Shown here piece by piece: positions 8,901-19,010 of a stretch of DNA of 64,000 bases (position 1 is its first letter; each line of letters opens with the position of its first letter). The stretch is from Cercis canadensis (Eukaryota; Streptophyta; Magnoliopsida; Fabales; Fabaceae): assembly GCA_003255065.1 (NCBI GenBank), contig QAOA01006185.1, positions 161,137 through 225,136 of the forward strand, given 5' to 3'. The position numbers were made by a program, and so were the translations under genes. The notes below the pieces were generated by a model. That model was not told the origin of the DNA and did no database searches. It saw nothing but the letters and a program-made list of their open reading frames with translations.

Positions 8901-11900
8901 ATGGCAATAGAAGTCACCGGTAGTATATTGCACTTAACACCTCTGCCACTGCAGGGTAGTAACAATACAGCCTTAGACCTCCAAAGAGAGTAGACTCTCA
9001 CTCTCAATTCCTAATCACAAGACAAAATAACTGAATGCCCTCTCTAACTCTACCTCCCTCCTAAAATACCCATGCACTCACACCCCACTGACTATAACTA
9101 ATTTCCCCCCTTTCCCGGATCACACTTCTTCTTCCTCCTCTCGTAAACTCTCAATCCCTTGCTGTTGTTTGGATCTGTCACAAGCATAGAAGGTCCATCT
9201 TGTTGAGGCCCAATAACAGTTTCTAATTCTTTTGGGCTAACAATACTTCCCCCTGAATAAGCAGCCTTGTCCTCAAGGCTGAACTCTGGAAATTGGCCGC
9301 GAATGATCTGAATGTCTTCCCAAGTGGCATCTGCACCCGACTGTCCCAACCATTTTATGCGAACTTGAGGAATTTTCTTCTTGTTCCTGGTAATGATTCG
9401 GTATTGCAGTGCTTCCTCTGGTGTGACAGCTGCAGATTCACAGTCAAAGTTGGCTGGAATTGTGGAGTGTACGGGTTGATTTACAATAGCCTTTTTCAGC
9501 AGGGAGACATGGAATACAGGATGTATCCTAGCCGTCTCTGGCAGCTGAAGTTTATAAGCCACCTTGCCAACCTTGGACAGGATTTGAAAGGGGCCATAGT
9601 AACGAGCAGCTAATTTTGGGCAAACTCTTCTAGCGACTGAAACTTGTCGATGTGGCCTCAACTTCAGATAAACCCAGTCTCCCACTTCAAACTCAACCGC
9701 TCTTCTGCTCTTGTTTGCTAGCTTACACATGCGTTGCTGGGCTCTCTCCAATTGGTACCTTAGTTGCCTCAAAATTTCATCCCTGTCAAGCAGCTCATTT
9801 GCCACTGCCTCCACCAAACATTCTCCTGGCAGAAACCTTATTACTGTGGGAGGTTTACGCCCATAAACCAGTTCAAATGGGGTCTTTCCGGCTGCACTAT
9901 GGACTGATGTATTATAACTAAACTCTGCCCAATGTAACCATTTAGACCACTGCTTAGGTTGCTCACCAGAAAAACAGCGGAGATACGTCTCTAGGCTTCT
10001 ATTCATCACTTCTGTTTGTCCATCCGTTTCCGGGTGGTAAGCCGAACTCATCTTCAATTTCGTGCCCTGCTGTTTAAACAATTCAGTCCAGAAACGGCTA
10101 GTGAATGTTGGGTCCCTATCACTCACGATTGAGCTCGGGATCCCATGCAACTTCACAATCTCCTTAGCAAAAATTTCTGCTACTGTCTGAGCTGTAAAGG
10201 GGTGTTTCAATGCTACAAAATGTCCATATTTTGACAACCTGTCCACCACTACCATTATAGCATCATACCCTTGTGACTTTGGTAACCCAGTGATAAAATC
10301 CATACTCACGTCCTCCCATATTGCTCTTGGAATAGGTAGCGGTTGCAATAGCCCCGCTGGAGACATCGCCAAGTATTTCTGTCGTTGACACACTCCACAT
10401 GCAGCGATAAACTGAATTACCATTGGCATCATCCCATGCCAAAACAAATTAGAGGCTAAACGGCGATAGGTTTTCTGGACTCCAGCATGTCCCCCCATTG
10501 GAGAAGAGTGAAATTCCGCTAGTAATGGTGGAATCCACTTGGAGTTAGCTGAGAGCACTAACCTGCCCTTGTAGAACAGCCTTCCATTTACCAGAGAGTA
10601 GCCTGGTCTCGTGGTGGGGTCTTGCTGTATTTCCTCCACTACTTTCTTAAGTTTTGGGTCTGCTAGCACCTCATTCTGTATCTGGTCGGCCTCCAGCCAC
10701 CTTGGCTGCGAAAGAACCAACAGTTCTCCCTCCCCTTCTTTATCCTCCTTGCGGGACAGTGCATCAGCTGCCCTATTTTCCGTACCAGGCTTGTATGTAA
10801 TGTCAAAGGAGTACCCTAGCAGCTTTGCAAGCCAATCTTGCTGATTGGGTAAAGTGATCCTTTGTTCCAACAAGAATTTGAGGCTCCGTTGGTCAGTAAA
10901 AACCTGAAACTTCCTCCCCATTAGGTATGGTCTCCAATGCTGAATGGATAACACCAGCACCATTAGTTCCTTCTCATAAACTGATTTTGCCAGGGCCTGA
11001 TCAGATAATCCTTTACTGAAATAGGCCACTGGCCTTCCTTCTTGCATCAATACCGCTCCTAACCCCCTTCTTGAAGCTTCACATTCTACCACAAAAGGCT
11101 TGTCAAAATCTGGTAGGGCGAGGACTGGTGCAGTGGTGAGCATTTGCTGTAGCTGTTTAAAAGCTTCAGCCGCTGCTCCATTCCATTGGAAATTGCCTTT
11201 TTTGAGAAGATCAGTCAAAGGTCTTGCAAATTTCCCATAATCTCGAATGAATTTTCTATAATAGCCTGTTAAGCCTAAGAAACCCCTGACTGCCTTGACT
11301 GTGGAAGGAGTTGGCCAATCTAACACGCTTTTGACCTTCTCTTGATCCATAGAAACCCCATTGACAGAAATCACGTGGCCAAGATATCCAGTGGATTTTT
11401 TTCCAAAGCTGCATTTCTTCTGGTTGGCAAAGAATTGTTGCTGTTGTACGACCTCTAATACCACTCTTAAGTGTGTCAAATGGTCTTGCCAATTTCTACT
11501 ATACACCAAAATGTCGTCGAAGAAAACCAAAACAAATTTGCGGAGGAATGGCTTGAAAGCAGCGTTCATGGTGGCTTGGAAGGTTGCTGGTGCATTGCTC
11601 AACCCAAACGGCATCACTAAAAATTCATAGTGACCGTGATGGGTACGGAAGGCTGTCTTCTGCACGTCCTCTTCCCTGACCTTGATCTGATGGTATCCTG
11701 AACGCAAATCAAATTTAGAAAAATAGCATGCCCCGCTCAGCTCATCAAGTAACTCTTCTATCACCGGAATTGGATATTTGTCAGGAATAGTGACCTTGTT
11801 CAAGGCCCTATAATCAACACAAAACCTCCAGCTCCCATCTTTCTTCTTTACTAGCAAAACTGGACTAGAGTAGGGGCTATTACTTGTCTTGATAATTCCA

Positions 11901-14900
11901 GCCCTCAGCATCTCTTCGACCAATTTCTCAATCTCATTTTTCTGCACATGAGCATATCTATATGGTCTCACATTCACAGGTTTAGTTCCAGGTTCAATGG
12001 GGATGGCGTGATCAGTTTCCCGAGGTGGGGGCAGTCCCTGTGGCTCACAGAAAACTTCATCAAACATCCCCAACAACAGAGTTATGTGGTCCTTCTGATC
12101 TGTAGTTAGAGGAATGAGTTTCTCAGCCTGTGTAGTAGTTTCGGTCCAAAACAATTCCCCTGTCCTCCAAGTTTCCTGCTCCCCTTGAGACATCATCAAC
12201 ATCATCCCTTCATCACCCCCCTCAAATTCTTTAAGTAAGGCTCTATGAGCAAGCTGAGTCCTACCCAAATTGGCATCCCCTTTTAAAGTAACACGGTTTC
12301 CCTCATGCTCAAACGACATCAGTAAATTCTTCCAATTCACCTTCATATCTCCCAAAGTTTCTAACCAGGCCATGCCTAAAATTATATCGATCCCTCCCAA
12401 GGGAAACACTTGGTAATCTGCAATGATATTAACTCCCTATATCCCTACACTCAACTGTTTACACACCCCTTTAGCCGATTGATACTGCCCGTTGCCCAGT
12501 CTAATTCGGAACTCCGGAGTATCAGTGATCAACAGTTCAATTTTCTGGGCTAAATCGGAGGATAGGAAGTTATGGCTAGCACCCGAATCCACCATAATCA
12601 AGACCAGGTTGCCGGCTAACTCCCCTAGCATCTTCATTGTTCTAGGACGGGAGAACCCCCCGACATATGAAAAAGAGAGATTGCAAACCTCACCTTCAGG
12701 CTCCGAGTCTTCTTTCGTATTGTCCTCCTGATTGAAGCTGGAATCCAGTACGGCGAGTTCCTCTTCCGATGGCATCCCCTCGTCTTCTCCGAGAATAATG
12801 ACACGGAGATGTTTTTCTGGGCACCTGTGAGTGGGCCCGTATGGCTGGCCACACTGGAAGCATTTTCCTTCATCTCACCGGCGTACATACTCTTGGTAAG
12901 GTAAGTGTCGTCCCCTAGTCCGGTAAGAAGAAGCGGCGGTACTGCTGGTGCCACTCCCAGTCGACGAGCCTGTCAGCAACCCCGTAGCTTGTTGATTTTC
13001 AGCTGGAGGAAATGGGTTGGATTTTGACCCGACGGGCAGTTGACTAATGTGCTTCGACCCGCTTAGTCCACCAGGCCCTCGAAAATTATTTCCCCCTCTG
13101 TGCCGAACCGACCAGCCCAAGGACGGATCCGACCCGTGACCTGTCGTCCCTGTCACTTGGCTAAAGTTTTGATTTCCATTCTTCGTCGTTGGTCCACCAT
13201 GGAGATCTTCTTCAATGTCCCTTGCTAATTCGATTGCCCGAGCTACATCTTTGGGTTTGTGGATTCGTACCCTCCGACGTATAACTTCATCCAACCCATG
13301 CATGAGATACCCCAACGCTTGTGCCTCCGGCATCTCCGGCACCAAGGCGACAGCCTTCTCGAACGTTTGGACGAATTCTTCTACCAGCCCTGTTTGTTTA
13401 ATTGCAGCTAATAACTCATAGGGATTTTCGGCTTTCCTTCCACCATATCGTCTAATCAACTCCTCTGCCAACATCGCCCATGACAGATTGGGTATCCGTT
13501 TGCGTAGACATCGGAACCAACTCATTGCCGGTCCCTCCATACACACAAAAGCGAGCTGGATTTTTAGCTCTGGAGTGGTGTTCTGTAACTCAATATTTCT
13601 CTGCTTTGGCAAGCCATTCTGCTGGATCACTTCCATCAAAATTTGGAAGCTCAACCCTATTGAGGGCCCTACGGAATTCATCACCCCACAATTCGTCGCC
13701 CACTGTGGTTCGGCGTCGTTCCTCCCTATGTGGGCTTCGCTGTCTGCCGGAGTCACTGGACCCTGTTCTTCCATCCTCTGAGAATATTAACGTGTTTTTG
13801 CCAGTTTCTTTAGTATGGGTACGTTGATGCAGTTCCTGGGCTAATGCTTTCAACATTGACTTCATTTGCTCGAATCCCTGTCATTTCCTCCATCCTCCCC
13901 TTCAGATTCTTGACCCCCTGGAGTTTTTGTGAAATCTTATCATTGGCCACCCCAGCCATTCGGAATTTCCCATCCGTTTCAGATAAGCCTTCAATCATTT
14001 TCTCCCATGATTCAGCACCTTCGCTAGACCCCCCCATTTTCGTTTCCCGGCAATGGAACCAAATTTGTTAGGTGTAAGTATCCAGACACACAGAACAATG
14101 GCAATAGAATAAGTCACCGGTAGTATATTGCACTTAACACCTCTGCCACTGCAGGGTAGTAACAATACAGCCTTAGACCTCCAAAGAGAGTAGACTCTCA
14201 CTCTCAATTCCTAATCACAAGACAAAATAACTGAATGCGCTCTCTCACTCTACCTCCTTCCTAAAATACCCATGCACTCACACCCCACTGACTATAACTA
14301 ATTTCCCCCCTTTCCCGGATCACACTTCTTCTTCCTCCTCTCGTAAACTCTCAATCCCTTGCTGTTGTTTGGATCTGTCACAAGCATAGAAGGTTCATCT
14401 TGTTCAGGCCCAACAACAGTTTCTAATTCTTTTGGGCTAACAGTTTTATTCTTATGTTACTTATTGATAACTTACATTCCAGAGTGCAGACTATTATCTA
14501 TAGCTAGTGGCTAGCATTTTGGTGTGCTTGCATGATAGGAAGGTTAGTCGGTTTGATGATTTGACTTAATTTGACATGGTAAATTTTAGTTAGGGAAGTG
14601 TTTTTATGACAGGCTAATGAAAAGCTTTCCCCCTGGTAAAAATATGAATTGGTTTCGGGAAAAGAAACCTTGAGTTATAATACAACTTCTAAAACATTCT
14701 GTAATATTAGGATGAAGAAAAAGAAGAGCAAGAATGTTTACTCCTTCCTCCATCTTCCGTTAAATAGATCCTATTGCTGGAATTGTTAATTTCAAAGGAC
14801 TTGCTTCTGTCTGGTATGAGCATCACCCATGATGTCATAGTTTACAACAGGAATCATTTGAAGGGTCTAGGAGGCATATTTAGAAACTGAGGGTGGAAAA

Positions 14901-16173
14901 GATATTGAGACAGCCAAAGGAGTGATGTAAACTAGTCTCTCCCATTGCGCAATGCGTGAACAAAATAATAGTATTTGATGTAGAAGATAAAAATAGATAA
15001 AATTAAAACCCAACAAGAGCACATTTTAAGTATAATATATTTTTTTTCTTTTTAATTGATCGCAAATTAAATATGGAAAAGATCTAAAAGCAAATAAAAA
15101 ATAAGAGAGTTGGAAAATATTCCCACCCGTTAGTTGATTTAATCAATAATTAAAGTTAAACATTTTGGTATATTGTAACCTACAGAATTTAGCATCCTAT
15201 CAATATATCTAAATTAATACAACATAAACAAATGAGTAAAGTAGACATGAATACTTTTCCAACATATAATCTATTAAAATTTATAGGTTTGATTGCTTAT
15301 TTTTTGGTCCCACTTTAAGGAAGTAGTTACATAAAGAAATTCTATCATTTAAAAAGAGGAAAACCTATCCCCGTTAACTACCCATTACCCACATTTCAAG
15401 GGAATTCTGATTTATTCCCACTACGCACTGTTTAAAGAGATTATTTTCTCAATTTTTTTTTGTTTTTGAAAGGACAGTCCGCATGTGGCAAGAGGCTAGT
15501 TTAGATAGTAAAGCGATGGGTAGAACAAATCAAAACACAGCCAAAGGTTCTTGTCTTCTTGATTAAACAAATAGGGAAAGGTAAGAACTTGTGTCATTGG
15601 TTAAAAGGAACTTTTTGCTCACTGGTTGCAGCCAATTGGTGTCCTTTTCAGAAGTTTCTACTACTTGCACTGCTAACATTTAGGTCATTATGGGCATGGC
15701 TGAATGAACTGCAAAAATAAGATTTCTTTAGTTTTTTCCTTAAAGTGGGAAAGAGAAATGATGAATTTTCAGTCAGCTTAGAAGGACACTGGATCAAGCA
15801 AGCAGATCCTAGGAACAATTCGGCAACTTACTCCTGATATTTGCTATTTTTCAGGCAAGTGGTCATTATATTTCATTCACAAATCTCAGAAGCATTTTCA
15901 AGATTCGATATAAGCACTTCTCAAGCCAAGAATAGGTATTTACTTTTCAGAAGTTATTTTGTGGGACTTTATTTGAGACTATTGAAATTTTGTTTTCTTT
16001 GTTTTCTTTCCTCAAATTATCCCTAACTTATCAGGCTATACCGGGATGTTAAACATATACTCCTCTGCATACGATCATTGCCATCAAATAGTTTGAGTCA
16101 ATCTGATACCCCAAACTGGGGTCAGCTGGATGAATTTTTGGTGCAAAGATTTGGGACCGATGCTGTTCAATAG
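5744..16173 (+). CDS. VPS54: VPS54, vacuolar protein sorting-associated protein 54 (GARP subunit), last four exons
   Basis: This is the 3' end of the host gene for VPS54, a subunit of the Golgi-associated retrograde protein complex that tethers endosome-derived vesicles to the trans-Golgi network. The coding exons are 5744-5905, 8512-8579, 15855-15935 and 16035-16173. All have GT-AG borders and compatible phases, and together they encode the last 149 residues or so. Recognisable VPS54 C-terminal blocks are YKVHRDEIHTKLVQIM, LRGLPQIVESWNRP, EVGYLQRVLSRTLNEVD, VQAIFRQVVIIFHSQISEAF and NWGQLDEFLVQRFG. The upstream exons are outside the window; the copia elements at 1-5111 are probably in the preceding intron. 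The coding exons carry no disruption. Introns are 2606, 7275 and 99 bp; the second is enlarged by an antisense chromovirus. Confidence 0.93.
5906..8511 (+). other. VPS54: VPS54 intron, no other feature seen
   Basis: A 2.6-kb AT-rich intron with GT-AG ends. Short open frames inside it are not conserved-looking and I see no mobile-element coding in it. Confidence 0.7.
8512..8579 (+). CDS. VPS54: VPS54 exon (third from last)
   Basis: A 68-bp exon between acceptor TTTTTAG and donor GTAAGG. It encodes EVGYLQRVLSRTLNEVD, continues with VQAIF and ends two bases into an Arg codon. That codon is completed by the first base of the exon at 15855. Confidence 0.93.
8867..9242 (-). repeat. 3' LTR of the chromovirus
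   Basis: 376 bp with inverted ends TGTTAG...CTAACA, almost identical to 14066-14442. The pol reading frame runs about 145 bp into it before stopping at 9098. Confidence 0.95.
9098..12409 (-). CDS. chromovirus pol: protease end, RT, RNase H, integrase, chromodomain
   Basis: An open frame of 1103 codons. Approximate residues: end of protease 1-30 (ILGMAWLETLG); RT 165-340 with RFCVDYRALNKV and a catalytic FFDD box near 295 (FVLVFFDDILVYS, Phe in place of the usual Tyr); RNase H 430-560 with VECEASRRGLGAVL and a TDQRSLKFLL block; integrase zinc finger around 620-665 with paired His and Cys (GGHAGVQKTY, CGVCQRQ); integrase core with DFITGLPKSQGYD, SDRDPTFTS and PETDGQTEVMNRSLE; C-terminal chromodomain (VRIKWLG to ATWEDIQIIRGQFPEF). 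Chromodomains steer integration to particular chromatin. The last 48 or so codons lie inside the 3' LTR. The first codons follow a TAG in the same frame, so the true product began upstream. Confidence 0.93.
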   Translation of the reverse strand: MFPLGGIDIILGMAWLETLGDMKVNWKNLLMSFEHEGNRVTLKGDANLGRTQLAHRALLKEFEGGDEGMMLMMSQGEQETWRTGELFWTETTTQAEKLIPLTTDQKDHITLLLGMFDEVFCEPQGLPPPRETDHAIPIEPGTKPVNVRPYRYAHVQKNEIEKLVEEMLRAGIIKTSNSPYSSPVLLVKKKDGSWRFCVDYRALNKVTIPDKYPIPVIEELLDELSGACYFSKFDLRSGYHQIKVREEDVQKTAFRTHHGHYEFLVMPFGLSNAPATFQATMNAAFKPFLRKFVLVFFDDILVYSRNWQDHLTHLRVVLEVVQQQQFFANQKKCSFGKKSTGYLGHVISVNGVSMDQEKVKSVLDWPTPSTVKAVRGFLGLTGYYRKFIRDYGKFARPLTDLLKKGNFQWNGAAAEAFKQLQQMLTTAPVLALPDFDKPFVVECEASRRGLGAVLMQEGRPVAYFSKGLSDQALAKSVYEKELMVLVLSIQHWRPYLMGRKFQVFTDQRSLKFLLEQRITLPNQQDWLAKLLGYSFDITYKPGTENRAADALSRKEDKEGEGELLVLSQPRWLEADQIQNEVLADPKLKKVVEEIQQDPTTRPGYSLVNGRLFYKGRLVLSANSKWIPPLLAEFHSSPMGGHAGVQKTYRRLASNLFWHGMMPMVIQFIAACGVCQRQKYLAMSPAGLLQPLPIPRAIWEDVSMDFITGLPKSQGYDAIMVVVDRLSKYGHFVALKHPFTAQTVAEIFAKEIVKLHGIPSSIVSDRDPTFTSRFWTELFKQQGTKLKMSSAYHPETDGQTEVMNRSLETYLRCFSGEQPKQWSKWLHWAEFSYNTSVHSAAGKTPFELVYGRKPPTVIRFLPGECLVEAVANELLDRDEILRQLRYQLERAQQRMCKLANKSRRAVEFEVGDWVYLKLRPHRQVSVARRVCPKLAARYYGPFQILSKVGKVAYKLQLPETARIHPVFHVSLLKKAIVNQPVHSTIPANFDCESAAVTPEEALQYRIITRNKKKIPQVRIKWLGQSGADATWEDIQIIRGQFPEFSLEDKAAYSGGSIVSPKELETVIGPQQDGPSMLVTDPNNSKGLRVYERRKKKCDPGKGGN
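9243..9255 (-). other. Polypurine tract of the chromovirus
   Basis: On the minus strand, AGGGGGAAGTATT directly precedes the 3' LTR (TGTTAGCC). It primes plus-strand DNA synthesis in LTR retrotransposons. Confidence 0.75.
12437..12874 (-). pseudogene. chromovirus nucleocapsid knuckle and protease N-terminus
   Basis: After the gag TGA the same frame reads GKCFQCGQPYGPTHRC. This knuckle variant, with GPTH before the last Cys, is common in plant gypsy elements. A linker and the aspartic protease active site DSGASHNFLS follow near residues 72-81 of the segment that starts at 12775. A TAG at 12437-12439 interrupts the protease; the frame goes on without shift into the pol segment. Confidence 0.88.
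12875..14037 (-). pseudogene. chromovirus gag (capsid) with frameshifts
   Basis: The likely start is Met at 14037 (MGGSSEGAESWEKM), just inside the primer-binding site. Reading passes through three frames: an N-terminal part to about 13810, a middle part at about 13865-13590 (LPNFDGSDPAEWLAKAEKY), and the main capsid block. That block has the retrotransposon gag motif (AFVCMEGPAMSWFRCL, LAEELIRRYG, EEFVQTFEKAVALVPEMPE, ALGYLMHGLDEVIRRRVRIH). It ends in TGA at 12875-12877. The same frame then continues into a zinc knuckle (CFQCGQPYGPTHRC), so this TGA looks like a single mutation of an Arg codon. Capsid proteins package the element RNA. Confidence 0.88.
14046..14061 (-). other. Primer-binding site of the chromovirus
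   Basis: On the minus strand, TGGTTCCATTGCCGGG lies a few bases inside the 5' LTR. The leading TGG is the complement of a tRNA CCA end. I cannot name the tRNA with confidence. Confidence 0.6.
14066..14442 (-). repeat. 5' LTR of the chromovirus
   Basis: 377 bp, the partner of 8867-9242. It is followed on the minus strand by a short spacer and the primer-binding site at 14046-14061. Confidence 0.95.
14448..15854 (+). other. VPS54: Remainder of the VPS54 intron
   Basis: AT-rich intron sequence right of the chromovirus, ending in the acceptor before 15855. I see no coding or element ends in it. Confidence 0.7.
15855..15935 (+). CDS. VPS54: VPS54 exon (penultimate)
   Basis: An 81-bp exon after a TTTTTCAG acceptor, with donor GTATTT from 15936. 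It encodes QVVIIFHSQISEAF through STSQAKN and ends two bases into an Arg codon. This keeps phase with both neighbours. Confidence 0.92.
   Translation, partial: ASGHYISFTNLRSIFKIRYKHFSSQE
16035..16173 (+). CDS. VPS54: VPS54 terminal coding exon
   Basis: The acceptor is ACTTATCAG. The exon encodes LYRDVKHILLCIRSLP and then the C-terminal TPNWGQLDEFLVQRFG block, ending in TAG at 16171-16173. The intron before it is only 99 bp. Confidence 0.93.
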
Positions 16174-17450
16174 ATTTTATTGTTAAATAGCAACTCGATT
16201 GCTCATCTGGAAATGCTAACATATTTTGAAGGATGTGGGGGGTGTTCAAATCATCATCACTCTACTTTTGCCTGTAATACTAAATTCAGGTAATATAGTG
16301 TGCCATATTTTTTAAATTATAGCTTATACTTGTTACTGCTGCTTCCCTTCCTGGTCAAAGCAAACTGGCATGAGGAAATTGAAAAATTAAATTAGCATAC
16401 TTTATGTAGATTCTGTCAACTTTCTAGTAAAAATATTTGCTCCTTTACAGTGTTTGAACTTTACAGTTTGTGCTTTAATGCTTGATGCTGATATTCTATT
16501 TTGATTATATATTTTGAACATGGTAAGAAAACTTATCAAATATATTGATGTTAACCCATTTTAGCATGTCCGTGGATATTGATCTAAAGGATTGTGTAGT
16601 AGTATATTCATCCTTCTTAGTTGTTTCGCTTAGTGTAAAATAATGCAGCTTTAATGTTAGGATGATGTAATATTTTTATAAAAAGTGGTATGCCTAATTT
16701 TAATTAATCCATGGTGTCTTCATTTTAGAAATTAAAAATAAAAAATACTGGGGGAACACAATGATTGATTGTTAAGTCCTAAAAATGGATAAAATTTATG
16801 GAGTGTGCACACTGGAAGGTCTGGGAAATTTTTATTGCAGGTAAGTTGAGTACATTACTGTTGTTTCTATAAGCACTGAGCTGGGGTTCGTTTTTAATTA
16901 TGGATTTAATGCCTTTTTGCCCTTGGTAATGATAATTTTCCCCCTCCCTTGCTTGTGTTTAGTTGGGGACTTATAACGTGTTCTTTTAGTTTGTTCCAGT
17001 GCATAAGAGAGCTGGCAGAAAGTGAGTGAATGTTCAATGGACAATGGTGTTTGTTTATGCATTAAGTACACATTTCCATCATTATATAATCTGCTTTTTC
17101 ATTTTTCTTCATTGTATAATATTGGCAGCCCATGTCCTTGTTTTCTTTTTATATATGGCTACCTGCTTGTGAGAGCTTTTAATAGGTGTTGTGCTATGAC
17201 CATAAGTAATCATCTCTGAATTTTTGCTGCCTGCAAGATATGTAAAAACATTTCTTAGATTTCTGATACTGAATTCCCCTTCCCCGCATTATTTCTTGTA
17301 GGCTTTTGCTTGTGCTATGGTAGATACACAAGATACAGTATTATTTCTGAGCATTGTGCAGCTCTGGTTGGTGTTTTATCATGGAGTTTTGTAGCGGCGG
17401 CTATTGATATGCAATTCTTGATTTTCTGTCATCGTAATTGTAATGTTAAG
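16174..17450 (+). other. VPS54: Probable VPS54 3' UTR and downstream region
   Basis: Non-coding, T-rich sequence after the VPS54 stop. A clear poly(A) site cannot be fixed by eye. T-rich stretches containing GTAG and TGTAATG near 17380-17450 would be compatible with a distal 3' end. No coding is supported here. Confidence 0.4.
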
Positions 17451-18868
17451 TTAGAAATAGGTTTCTGATTTAGTGAGTGAACTGATATCTATATGTATTC
17501 TATATATTTTCTTGTGTTCCAGTTTTTCTTTACTTGGTTACAGCAATAGATCTTGTCAATGTATCAATATGCATATATACATTTCAAGAAATCTAGTGAG
17601 ATTACTGATTTTGTTCTATTCAAGTACAACTTTTTGGTTGTCTTGTAAGAGGACCAAGCAACTGAATAAAAAACTGCTCTTATGCTGTACCTCTTCGAGT
17701 AACAAGATCCTCATTATATGGATTCTTTTCCTGTATGGGAGTGTACATACAAGAAAAGAAAGGTTCAATACTTCTAGCTATTTCGTTTCCCTTATTGATC
17801 GGTTGTGGCATTCTATAGCACCCTATCAATCAGGTCTAGAATTTATTTAGGTTTGGGTATTTGTTTGAAGCTCAAGTCTAAGGAACACTGCTGTGCTGTA
17901 CGTACATATCATATAGTCAAGCAATGGATCAGTTTGCTATGCTTACTAGAGGTTGAAGATGTGGATCATATTGGTTATTGGGCAGATGCTTCTGTGTAAC
18001 ACGAGAGAAAAAAAGGATGATGAATTATTGGCAGGTTGTGTGATAGATTTGCATGAAAATGCGTGCACTTCATGCAACCGGTACAACCAGTTAAGCTAAT
18101 ATGTAAAAGTTATTTGCTTATAGGGATTTGAGTTGTAATTTATTTTGAAGTAAGTCCACATTTAGACGTATAATTATAGTACGATGGTTGAAAATAAAGT
18201 TTAGTTATTGTATTCTTAACATTATTTATAAAATACTAAGGACCTAAAAAATCAATATTTTCAATTTCTCTAATTGTAGATCGAATTGAGACAAATTTTA
18301 TTTTGGTCTCTCATCGATAGATGTACTCTGAATTTGGTCCTTCATTATGAAATTTATAAGTTTGGTGCCTTACTCCCTAATCTTGCTTTTGGGTAATCCT
18401 TTTGTCTATTTGCCATTAAATAAATTAGTGATGATGTGGAAGGTTAAAAGTGACATGTTACCGTTATTTTTCTCCATGGCAAGCATATGATGCACTCTAT
18501 CATGCATTTAAAACGATATCGTTTTCTTTTACCCCCTTCATTTCACTTCCCCTCAACCCCTGTTCCTCTGGAACCATGCACATTTTCGGGCCCATCCAAT
18601 TGCAGCTTGATATCTTGGATTCCTTTGACGTCAATGGAGTTGCACTCTCTAAACTTGATGTTGTCGCCGTCGTGTAGATCAAATGGTGTTGGGAGGCTCT
18701 TGGAGGTATTGAATATGTAATTGGGTGCCAATCCATAATTTTTGCCAATAAAGTACTTATAATTTTTACCAATGCAAATTAGGTGAACCATAATGAATAA
18801 AAGAAAGTTTAAAATCTATAAATGAAATGAATACAACTATAATTTCAAGCTTTTTTGTTGTGTTGTTT
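17451..18868. other. Intergenic region, no gene supported
   Basis: Short open frames only. At about 18290-18530 there are phrases resembling MULE terminal repeats (TTTGGTCC repeats, then a 14-bp perfect palindrome AAACGATATCGTTT near 18511-18524). This could be one decayed terminal repeat, but I find no inverted partner. Confidence 0.4.
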
Positions 18869-19003
18869 CTAGAAGAGCTTCCAAACACTAAGAGCACCAA
18901 GAGAGTTGACCCCAGATACCAGAGTCAGCAAATTGAAGAAGACTTGTCCTTTTGCTCTCCCTGCAGAACCCTTCAATTCAAAGAATGATTCAACAAAATT
19001 GAG
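18869..19003 (-). CDS. Orphan exon-like segment of an unidentified gene
   Basis: On the minus strand, 44 codons plus TAG (stop at 18869-18871) are open from a CTCCAG acceptor-like site at 19004-19010. The peptide includes NFVESFFELKGSAGRAKGQ and LVSGVNSLGALSVWKLF, with a balanced composition unlike the AT-rich surroundings. It could be a terminal coding exon of a gene convergent with VPS54, or a captured fragment. I do not recognise the family. No upstream exon could be placed between it and the LINE remnant at 19855. Confidence 0.3.
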   Translation of the reverse strand, partial: LNFVESFFELKGSAGRAKGQVFFNLLTLVSGVNSLGALSVWKLF

Positions 19004-19010
19004 CTGGAGC

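Larger units (their letters stand above)
8867..14442 (-). mobile_element. Ty3/gypsy chromovirus, nearly complete, antisense in a VPS54 intron
   Basis: A 5576-bp LTR retrotransposon lies between 8862-8866 and 14443-14447, both GTTTT, a perfect 5-bp target duplication. Its LTRs (8867-9242 and 14066-14442) differ by roughly six substitutions and two small indels by eye, so insertion is recent. The element reads on the minus strand: 5' LTR on the right, primer-binding site 14046-14061, gag, protease, RT, RNase H, integrase with chromodomain, polypurine tract at about 9243-9253, then the 3' LTR. Gag-pol is one intended frame broken by a frameshift region in gag and by two point stops (12875-12877 and 12437-12439). 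It increases its host intron from about 1.7 to 7.3 kb. Confidence 0.95.

Noticed and set aside
15841..16026. 61-codon frame as a separate gene
   Set aside because: It is the VPS54 exon 15855-15935 read through its donor into the intron.
18500..18791. Two overlapping minus-strand frames of 82-90 codons
   Set aside because: They overlap each other and a plus-strand frame, show no recognisable domain or splice context, and lie in possible decayed terminal-repeat sequence.
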